Below are positions 1-5,103 of a DNA stretch of 6,279 nt, piece by piece. The position numbers and the translations under genes are program-made. The DNA is from Chryseobacterium gleum. Lineage in GTDB: Bacteria > Bacteroidota > Bacteroidia > Flavobacteriales_D > Sanyastnellaceae. Location of the stretch: positions 1 through 6,279 of the forward strand of contig CAMDFE010000097.1 in NCBI GenBank assembly GCA_945897395.1. The letters are read 5' to 3'. The first letter of the stretch is position 1, and each line of letters begins with the position of its first letter. A model generated the notes under the pieces. It worked only from the letters and a program-made list of their open reading frames with translations, was not told the origin of the DNA and did no database searches.

Positions 1-3000
1 CAATGTGCTGTAGAAACTGCTGCAGTAGCTGTACATGGTCGAAGGAGCAGATAACGCATTGTAGGGTTCTTCTCCTGCAACAGCTGACAAACATCCTTCG
101 TTAATGTATCCATCACAATTATCATCTACTGCATTGAAACAACTTTCAGAAACTCCCGGATTAATCAATGATTGTGAGTCGTTGCAATCACCCGTCACTA
201 ATGAATATCCTGAAGCCGGAGCAGAACAAAAATTCGCAGTTGCCGAAGTACCGTACCCATCACCGTCGGCATCTACATAATAAACCGTGCTTGTGTTAAT
301 GATTAACGAAAGTATTTCGGTATGACAACCACTAACAACTGAATAGGTTCCACTCGTTGTGTAAACCAATCCACTCACACTCCATGTGTAAGAATCACAA
401 GCCGTTGCATTTGTTGTATTGCTTGAAATAGGTGTAATCGTAAGCGCTAAAATTTCGGTGTGACATCCTGAAACAACAGAATACGTTCCGCCCGTGGTAT
501 AAGTCTGGGCATTCAAAGGCCAAGTGTAAGAACCACAAGCCGAAACCGTTGAAGTGTTCGAAGAACTTGCGGAAATCGTAAGATTCAAAATTTCCGTTTG
601 ACAACCACTCACTGAAGTGTATGTTCCACTTGTCGTGTAGGTGATTCCATTTACAGACCAAACATAAGAATCACATGCCGTGATCGTTGTTGAATTAGAT
701 GAACTCGATGTAATTGATAGCACTAAAATTTCTGTGTGACATCCTGTTACAGAAGTATACGTTCCTCCCGTTGTATAGGTTTGTCCATTCACACTCCAGG
801 TATAGGAACTGCAGGCATTCACTGTTGTTGTGTTTGAGGAATTCGCTGTAATTGTCAAAGAGAGTATTTCTGTATGACAACCACTTACTACCGAATAGGT
901 GCCGCTGGTTGTATAGGTTTGTCCATTTACTGCCCACGTATAAGATCCGCAAGCACTCGCCGTTGTTGTATTCGAAGTACTTGCAGTAATCGTTAAGCTC
1001 AAGATTTCGGTGTTACAGCCAGTCGTAACTGAATAAGATCCCGAAGAGGAATAGGTTAATCCACTTACGCTCCATGTATATGAATCACAAGCGCCGACTG
1101 TTGTAGTATTCGAAGTGGATAATCCTTCATCAATGGAAGAGTTGCAATTATCATCTAGACCATTGCACACCTCTGAAACACCCACGTGAATTGCCGCATT
1201 CGAGTCGTTGCAATCTCCTGAGATTCCTACGGTGTTGGTATAACCCGGTCCTGGATTCGTGCACGCTGTTGTTTGCGAAACAAAATATCCATCGGTGTCT
1301 GCATCTAAATACCACGTGGATGCAGCAACACAGGTCCCGTCATTAATGGTTGCGTTCGCGTTGTAATTACACGCTGTAACTAACGTGCATCCCGGAATTC
1401 CACAAGAGTGTCCCACTACTATCAAAGAAGAAAAACTCGGCGTTCCACCGCATGAAATAAATTGAAGTCTGTAATACGACTGTGTGGAATGTGTTGTAGT
1501 CAATGTCGAAGAGGTAGCGCCAGAAATATTTGTCCAACTTGTTCCATTCAAACTCGATTGCCAATTCAACGTCATTCCAGTTAACGATCCTGAATAGTTT
1601 GTTGAAAGCGTAAATGTTTCCGGATTACAAACTGTAGGGGCGCTGGTTGAAGTTGTTACCCCTGTTGGCGATGTTGTTCCAATTACATTCACAACTGCAG
1701 TAGCTGGAGAAGTTCCGTTCGAACAACCCGTAAGGGTGTTCGTGTATTGCAGGCTATAAGTGGTTGAAACCAACGGCGTAACTGTTTGAGAAAACAAGTT
1801 GTAGCCACTTGCGATTTGTGTATTTCCAGATCCGGAATTTTGATTCCAAGTCGTTAAGAAATTCGTTGGTGGAAAAAGCCGCCATGCTTGACCCGAAGTA
1901 ATTGAATTCGTAAAATAATCTAGTCCGGTCGGAGAAACTCCAATAGTCTTGGATCCATTTTGAACACCCACTGAATTGGGTCCAGACTGAAGATTATTAT
2001 CAATGAATACATCCACAATTCCTAACGTTTCATACAAGACCACTCGAGCGGAAAATGTTGGTGAAGAAGCAGAACAACACGCATTCACATCTTTGTAATA
2101 CAAGACAAATCTTCTGTTCGGAGCATACCCTTCAGTCCAATAATAAATATCACTTGTTGCAGAACCATTCGTCTCATTTCCGAAATAATGATCGCCCGCC
2201 ATTACCGCAATCATATTTCCTGGATTGTTGGTGTTCGGAAAAGTTCCTCCCAAATTACTGAACGCATTCTGGCCCATTTGCCCAGGTGTTGTTCCATACC
2301 CGAGTACCGGTCCGAAAACTAAAAATCCATTTGTGCTAACAGCAAGACTCGCATAATTGTTTCCAAAGAAACTAAATGAAAATCCAACGGGTACGTTGTC
2401 CCATCCGCCATTATCTAAATTTCCTCCACTCACTGGAACCGATGAAACACCGTTGGTACAGAGTGTCGCAGCCGTTGCCGGAACAGTCCTCGCAACATAA
2501 TTTCTTGAAGCAAAAACATAATTGCTTGCGCTAAGTCCACTGTTTATTACTGCCGATGTTCCAACACAAACGGGCGATGTGGTGACCTGCATATTCGCCT
2601 GTGTCAAGGGGTAAACCCCCACACTCAAGTAGCCATATGAAACGCACCCATTGTATATTCCAGAACCTAGACCGGTAACTTTAAATTCAGACGTTTCTGA
2701 GATGGTACAGTTCAAAGTATAACCACTGGTTGAAACATCTGTAACACTCGGTGTTTGAACTTCCCAAGTGTATGTAATATCTGGATCAATAGATGAATTC
2801 GCAATAAGGCTAATGGCACCGCCGGTTTCGCAAAAAAGTGGTGTTGAAGAATTAATCACTACGGTGGGTGGGCCAACCGTAATGCTCGCCTGTGAGGAAC
2901 ATCCTGCAGCATTTGTTCCGGTCACAGTGTATGTTGTTAAAGTGGAAGCCGTCGAGCTAACAACCGCCCCAATAGTGCTGTTCAGCGTTGGAGATGCATT

Positions 3001-4959
3001 CCAAACATAGGTTGTTGCGCCTGCTGCAGTGAGTGTTCCACTTCCACAAAATACACCGCTGTTAGATGCTGTTACCGTCACTGTCGGATTCGTACTAACC
3101 GTTGCGCTAATCGAAGAAGAGGTTACGGAAAGACCCGCACAAGTAATAATACATCTGTACAATTGTGTTACGGCGTTCACACCAGTGGTATAAACACTTG
3201 CGGTGGCGCCTGAAACAGGGCTCCACGAAGTTCCACCATTCGTAGACGTTTGCCACTGATACGTGTATTCACTTATTACTCCTGGGACAATCGTTAAAAC
3301 GAAAACACCCGTCCCACATTGCACAGTAGGGTTCGCCGTAAGCGAGCTCACTGTTGGCGTTCCCGAACAAGCTGCTAATGCGAATTCATCGGCGCCAATA
3401 TCCGGACTTGCACCCCGTGCTGTATTGTCGTAGTCCACGGTAACTCCAGTCCCTGTTGCCCCAGTTCCACTGAACGGAATAATTCCTGAATTCAGAACAT
3501 TCAAGTGCAAATCGGTTGAAGAAATAAAAGGCGGATTAACAGAAATTCCATTCAAATCTTTTCCGGTATTTGTTTTCCATGTTGAAAGGGAAGCGGCGTT
3601 GCTTCCGTTGTAATATCCTACACTTCCTGAAGGAATATAATAGTTGTTATTGTTTACACTAGCCCCTGAAATATTCGTTGTGGCTGAAGTGTACAATCCA
3701 TAAGCGTTTGAACTGGCAATGGAGTTGACAAGAATATTATTTCTAAAAGAAGTAAGCGTAATCAAAGCAGAATTCAGCGTAACGCAAGAAGAGAAAGGAG
3801 GGGCAACAGTTCCAGAGCTACTAGCTGTTGAAAGTCCTATGGTATTGTGATCAATGGCATAGCCAGTAAATCCAACAGAACTATAAATTCCGTGCGAGGC
3901 GTATTGACTCACAGTTGTCGAAAAATTCGCAGCAACGACATCGCGAATGATATTATTTTGAATGAACCCTGAGCTGTTTCCTGTTGCACTTGAAATATAA
4001 ACTCCTATGGCAGCCCAACCCGATGTATTCGATTGTTGAAGATCGTGAATGTTATTTCGAATTACACGAATTCCAAAATTATTCGCTGCGATTTCTATTC
4101 CATAAACATTCGCAGAATAGCCCGTTCCGGTGTATTCGCCTCCGCGAATATCGTTGCCTTCTAGGAGCGCAGATCCTGTAGCGGTAGATGTGTTCGAAAC
4201 ATAGATTCCTCGCTGACCAATGTTCTCCCCTGCCGTTGCCGATCCTATGGTATTGTTTCGGATAATTAATCCAGTATTCGGATAACTCACCGATGCGCCA
4301 TTGGCATAAATTCCAACATAACACCTTCGAATTTCATTGTTTTCCAAAAGCGTGTTCAAGCTTGAATAAGCACCTGTTGTCATCGTTGTTGTGCTGTAAT
4401 TCGAAAGATTAATCCCATAAGACGCAACAACAGATAAACCACTGTTTCTGCTTCCAACTAAAATGCAATTTTTTACAGTGACATTGTTCGCTCCATTCGT
4501 TCCAGAAACATTGCCAGATGACAAACGAATGCATGCAACAATGCTGGAAGACAGCGCGCTTTGAATAGTTAAGTTTCTTGTGCCAGAAGTTGCAGGATCA
4601 TCTCCATCTATGGTCACATTATCGGCACCGTTCAATTCAATAATTCCTCGGTTCGTAGTTGGTGAAGCGGCAGAGTTAATGGTGAAGTTTCCGCCAGATG
4701 GCCTTACAACAATGGATGTATAATTACTTGGTGAGGCAGATTGAAGTAAGGTGGTTGCCGAGGCAGGTTCGGTGGTGTTTCCAACAATTGAAATAGTTAT
4801 TGCACCTTGATGTGTTCCTGCATTAACCGCTGCGAATGCGTTGCTCAAATTTGTATAGGTCGTAGGACCCGCTGTTCCTGCGGTAGCTGTTACACTTACT
4901 TGCGCAAAAACACTTGCAGTCAAACAACTCAAAAAAGCAACTAAAAATAATTTCTTCAT
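1..4959 (-). CDS. Giant secreted multidomain beta-helix/Ig/MopE/repeat protein, probable T9SS cargo and surface adhesin (3' end beyond left edge)
   Basis: Translating every minus-strand codon from 4959 to 1 gives 1653 residues without a stop, so the frame is real and continues past the left edge. An in-frame stop at 4977-4975 limits the start to ATG 4959 or ATG 4968. I prefer 4959 because it begins MKKLFLVAFLSC, a standard signal peptide ending SVFA|Q near residue 19. Domains in order are: parallel beta-helix (about 30-526), Ig/PKD-like domains (529-620, 621-698, 699-785), a beta-sandwich with STNGF (786-1033), two more Ig-like domains (1034-1093, 1094-1191), a Cys loop (1197-1210), MopE-type module 1 (1214-1279), six 46-residue repeats (1281-1556), and MopE-type module 2 (1557-1623). 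A new segment then starts. The composition is Ser/Thr/Asn/Gly rich. Families of this kind are exported surface or extracellular proteins; an adhesive or structural role is inference. No catalytic motif was seen. The expected C-terminal sorting domain is not in view. Confidence 0.93.
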   Translation of the reverse strand, partial: MKKLFLVAFLSCLTASVFAQVSVTATAGTAGPTTYTNLSNAFAAVNAGTHQGAITISIVGNTTEPASATTLLQSASPSNYTSIVVRPSGGNFTINSAASPTTNRGIIELNGADNVTIDGDDPATSGTRNLTIQSALSSSIVACIRLSSGNVSGTNGANNVTVKNCILVGSRNSGLSVVASYGINLSNYSTTTMTTGAYSSLNTLLENNEIRRCYVGIYANGASVSYPNTGLIIRNNTIGSATAGENIGQRGIYVSNTSTATGSALLEGNDIRGGEYTGTGYSANVYGIEIAANNFGIRVIRNNIHDLQQSNTSGWAAIGVYISSATGNSSGFIQNNIIRDVVAANFSTTVSQYASHGIYSSVGFTGYAIDHNTIGLSTASSSGTVAPPFSSCVTLNSALITLTSFRNNILVNSIASSNAYGLYTSATTNISGASVNNNNYYIPSGSVGYYNGSNAASLSTWKTNTGKDLNGISVNPPFISSTDLHLNVLNSGIIPFSGTGATGTGVTVDYDNTARGASPDIGADEFALAACSGTPTVSSLTANPTVQCGTGVFVLTIVPGVISEYTYQWQTSTNGGTSWSPVSGATASVYTTGVNAVTQLYRCIITCAGLSVTSSSISATVSTNPTVTVTASNSGVFCGSGTLTAAGATTYVWNASPTLNSTIGAVVSSTASTLTTYTVTGTNAAGCSSQASITVGPPTVVINSSTPLFCETGGAISLIANSSIDPDITYTWEVQTPSVTDVSTSGYTLNCTISETSEFKVTGLGSGIYNGCVSYGYLSVGVYPLTQANMQVTTSPVCVGTSAVINSGLSASNYVFASRNYVARTVPATAATLCTNGVSSVPVSGGNLDNGGWDNVPVGFSFSFFGNNYASLAVSTNGFLVFGPVLGYGTTPGQMGQNAFSNLGGTFPNTNNPGNMIAVMAGDHYFGNETNGSATSDIYYWTEGYAPNRRFVLYYKDVNACCSASSPTFSARVVLYETLGIVDVFIDNNLQSGPNSVGVQNGSKTIGVSPTGLDYFTNSITSGQAWRLFPPTNFLTTWNQNSGSGNTQIASGYNLFSQTVTPLVSTTYSLQYTNTLTGCSNGTSPATAVVNVIGTTSPTGVTTSTSAPTVCNPETFTLSTNYSGSLTGMTLNWQSSLNGTSWTNISGATSSTLTTTHSTQSYYRLQFISCGGTPSFSSLIVVGHSCGIPGCTLVTACNYNANATINDGTCVAASTWYLDADTDGYFVSQTTACTNPGPGYTNTVGISGDCNDSNAAIHVGVSEVCNGLDDNCNSSIDEGLSTSNTTTVGACDSYTWSVSGLTYSSSGSYSVTTGCNTEILSLTITASTSNTTTASACGSYTWAVNGQTYTTSGTYSVVSGCHTEILSLTITANSSNTTTVNACSSYTWSVNGQTYTTGGTYTSVTGCHTEILVLSITSSSSNSTTITACDSYVWSVNGITYTTSGTYTSVSGCQTEILNLTISASSSNTSTVSACGSYTWPLNAQTYTTGGTYSVVSGCHTEILALTITPISSNTTNATACDSYTWSVSGLVYTTSGTYSVVSGCHTEILSLIINTSTVYYVDADGDGYGTSATANFCSAPASGYSLVTGDCNDSQSLINPGVSESCFNAVDDNCDGYINEGCLSAVAGEEPYNALSAPSTMYSYCSSFYSTL
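91..291 (-). other. MopE-type metal-binding module 2
   Basis: Residues 1557-1623. It has the ordered signature YYVDADGDGYG, then a Cys, then SGYSLVTGDCNDS, INPGVSESC, and NAVDDNCDGYINEGC. The first block carries a DxDxDG calcium-loop pattern; the later blocks match the repeat motif found in MopE-like proteins (CNG.DDNCDG.IDEG). In other proteins these modules are predicted to bind divalent metal, calcium being the natural ligand for DxDxDG. It follows the sixth 46-residue repeat with no linker. All motif acidic residues appear intact, so this copy is nearer the consensus than module 1. Confidence 0.8.
292..1119 (-). repeat. Six tandem 138-bp (46-residue) repeats in the giant protein
   Basis: The units run 1119-982, 981-844, 843-706, 705-568, 567-430 and 429-292. 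The anchor cysteine codons of the SGC.TEIL segment fall at 1015, 877, 739, 601, 463 and 325, a spacing of exactly 138 bases each time. Each unit has SNTTT, then AC[DGS]SY.W, then a [VL][NS][GA].TY block, TTSGTY or a variant, and GC[HNQ]TEIL.L[TS]I. Every unit keeps two cysteines, so the array has twelve, which suggests one disulfide per unit. Units differ by substitutions but have no indels. Related CDSYTW...TYT.SGTY units occur in other Bacteroidota surface proteins, probably as Ig-like or extended stalk repeats. Confidence 0.92.
1123..1332 (-). other. Small Cys loop and MopE-type metal-binding module 1
   Basis: Residues 1210-1279, directly preceded by a Cys-bounded loop CNYNANATINDGTC (1197-1210, starting at 1371). 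That loop resembles the small NYNP.AT.DDGSC motif of Bacteroidota surface proteins. Module 1 reads WYLDADTDGYF, then GYTNTVGISGDCNDS, AAIHVGVSEVC, and NGLDDNCNSSIDEG. Compared with module 2 the calcium-type loop is DADTDG rather than DADGDG, and CDG is replaced by CNSS, so it is slightly degenerate. It leads straight into the 46-residue repeats. Confidence 0.75.
1387..1860 (-). other. Two further Ig-like domains
   Basis: Residues 1034-1191. The first (1034-1093) contains STTYSLQYTNTLTGCSNG and ends AVVNVI. The second (1094-1191) contains NPETFTLSTNYSG, LNWQSSLNGTSWTNISG, ATSSTLTTT and YYRLQFISCGG. This is the same WQ.S..G..W..I.GAT...L pattern as the first Ig-like domain at 3100-3375, so these two domains are probably related copies. 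Spacer or binding role is inferred from the family. Confidence 0.65.
1861..2604 (-). other. Beta-sandwich module with FSFFGN...STNGF signature
   Basis: Residues 786-1033. Key segments are LDNGGWDNVPVGFSFSFFG, YASLAVSTNGFLVFGP, MIAVMAGDHYF, RRFVLYYKDVNAC, ARVVLYETLGIVDVFIDNN, SVGVQNGSK and AWRLFPPTN. This order (F.F.FFG..Y......SNGF, then I.....D, then VLYE....I.V.I, then G.QN) recurs in secreted Bacteroidota proteins, where it precedes Ig-like domains. I recognise the pattern but cannot give a family name with certainty. Roughly the first 60 residues (786-845) may be a linker rather than part of the fold. Confidence 0.6.
2605..3375 (-). other. Three tandem Ig/PKD-like domains
   Basis: Residues 529-785. 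The first (529-620) has the Ig-like core YQWQTSTNGGTSW, SGATASVYTT and YRCIITCAG, with a Cys near its start. The second (621-698) has FCGSGTLTA, TTYVWNASP and TYTVTGTNAAGCSSQ. This is the PKD-like or Ig-like pattern with a Cys pair, common in T9SS cargo such as gliding-motility-associated proteins. The third (699-785) has LFCETGG, ITYTWEV, SEFKVTG and NGCVSYG. These domains normally act as rigid spacers or protein- and glycan-binding modules on the cell surface. Boundaries are approximate. Confidence 0.7.
3382..4872 (-). other. Right-handed parallel beta-helix domain closed by PDIGADEF
   Basis: Residues about 30-526 of the giant protein. An NVTIDGDD segment (from residue 114) is followed by LTIQ. 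Many short coils follow with the pattern RNN.I or NN.I then G-I/V-Y, for example LIIRNNTIG, RGIYVS, EGNDIRGG, IRNNIHD, IQNNIIRD, HGIYSS and FRNNILVN. These Asn-ladder coils are typical of NosD/pectate-lyase-like beta-helices. The end has the usual Bacteroidota closing pattern: a WKTNTGKDLNG segment, then DLHL, then DYDNTARGASPDIGADEF at residues about 509-526. Beta-helices of this kind either bind and cleave polysaccharides or serve as scaffolds. I saw no catalytic residues, so a binding or scaffold role is inferred. Confidence 0.85.
4903..4959 (-). other. Sec signal peptide of the giant protein
   Basis: The first 19 residues are two lysines after Met, a hydrophobic core LFLVAFLSCLTA, and SVFA before Gln20, which fits signal peptidase I cleavage after Ala19. 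This sends the protein to the periplasm, the necessary first step for T9SS cargo. Cys12 lies inside the hydrophobic core and is too close to the N-terminus to be a convincing lipobox cysteine. A start three codons upstream (MGE before MKK) would lengthen the n-region without destroying the signal. Confidence 0.85.
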
Positions 4960-4993
4960 TTCACCCATTCTATTTCACACGTTGAGATTTTCT

Positions 4994-5023
4994 CAAAGGT
5001 AATTCAATCTTCACCTGAACGAA
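4994..5023 (-). promoter_or_regulatory. Candidate Bacteroidota promoter for the giant gene
   Basis: On the minus strand TACCTTTG (5001-4994) matches the Bacteroidota -7 element TAnnTTTG exactly. Nineteen bases upstream lies TTCG (5023-5020), a poor match to the -33 TTG element. Initiation would fall near 4988-4985, leaving a leader of roughly 20 to 30 bases before ATG 4968 or 4959. The leader has a small GAGA/TCTC inverted repeat (4984-4994) and no clear Shine-Dalgarno sequence, which is usual in this phylum. The element lies after the upstream gene's terminator, which supports independent transcription. Confidence 0.5.
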
Positions 5024-5040
5024 TCCATTTTAGAATTACG

Positions 5041-5057
5041 TTTTTGTAATACAAAAA
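5041..5057. repeat. AT-rich inverted repeat overlapping the terminator tail
   Basis: TTTTTGTA (5041-5048) and TACAAAAA (5050-5057) are perfect 8-base arms around a single A. The right arm shares its A-run with the terminator's T-tract. It could be an operator-like site, a secondary hairpin or a chance by-product of AT-rich intergenic sequence. An overlapping ATTAC/GTAAT pair lies at 5035-5039 and 5046-5050. No function can be assigned. Confidence 0.35.
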
Positions 5058-5080
5058 AGCCAACCCGAAGGCTGACTTTT
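5053..5080 (-). terminator. Intrinsic terminator with UUCG tetraloop, downstream of the sorting-domain gene
   Basis: Read on the minus strand, AAAAGTCAGCC (5080-5070) pairs with GGTTGGCTTTT (5065-5055) around a TTCG loop (5069-5066). This gives an 11-bp stem closed by a C(UUCG)G tetraloop and ending in a run of six T. Two pairs are G-U wobbles in minus-strand RNA; the same positions become C-A and A-C mismatches in plus-strand RNA, so the hairpin is functional only in the minus direction. It starts 23 bases past the stop codon at 5104. Confidence 0.85.
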
Positions 5081-5103
5081 CCATTCTAACGAAACCTAAT
5101 CAA

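Noticed and set aside
395..952. Two short minus-strand frames (395-661 and 695-952) whose proteins resemble each other
   Set aside because: They are out-of-frame readings of the 138-bp repeats; their similarity is inherited from the real repeat units in the giant gene's frame.
292..1119. CRISPR array
   Set aside because: The periodic units are 138 bases, diverged throughout, in frame with an open protein and lack the short identical repeat and unique spacer pattern.
2055..4181. Plus-strand frames at 2055-2261, 2768-3010 and 3984-4181, and the minus frames at 1367-1564 and 4079-4324
   Set aside because: All lie inside the giant gene, have no recognisable domains and no promoter or ribosome-binding context.
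3382..4872. Polysaccharide lyase or other enzyme in the beta-helix
   Set aside because: The fold is compatible but I could not identify a catalytic residue set, so only a beta-helix domain is called.
4903..4959. Lipoprotein signal with Cys12 as lipobox cysteine
   Set aside because: FLSC lies within the hydrophobic core with only eleven residues before it, and a good signal peptidase I site (SVFA|Q) follows.
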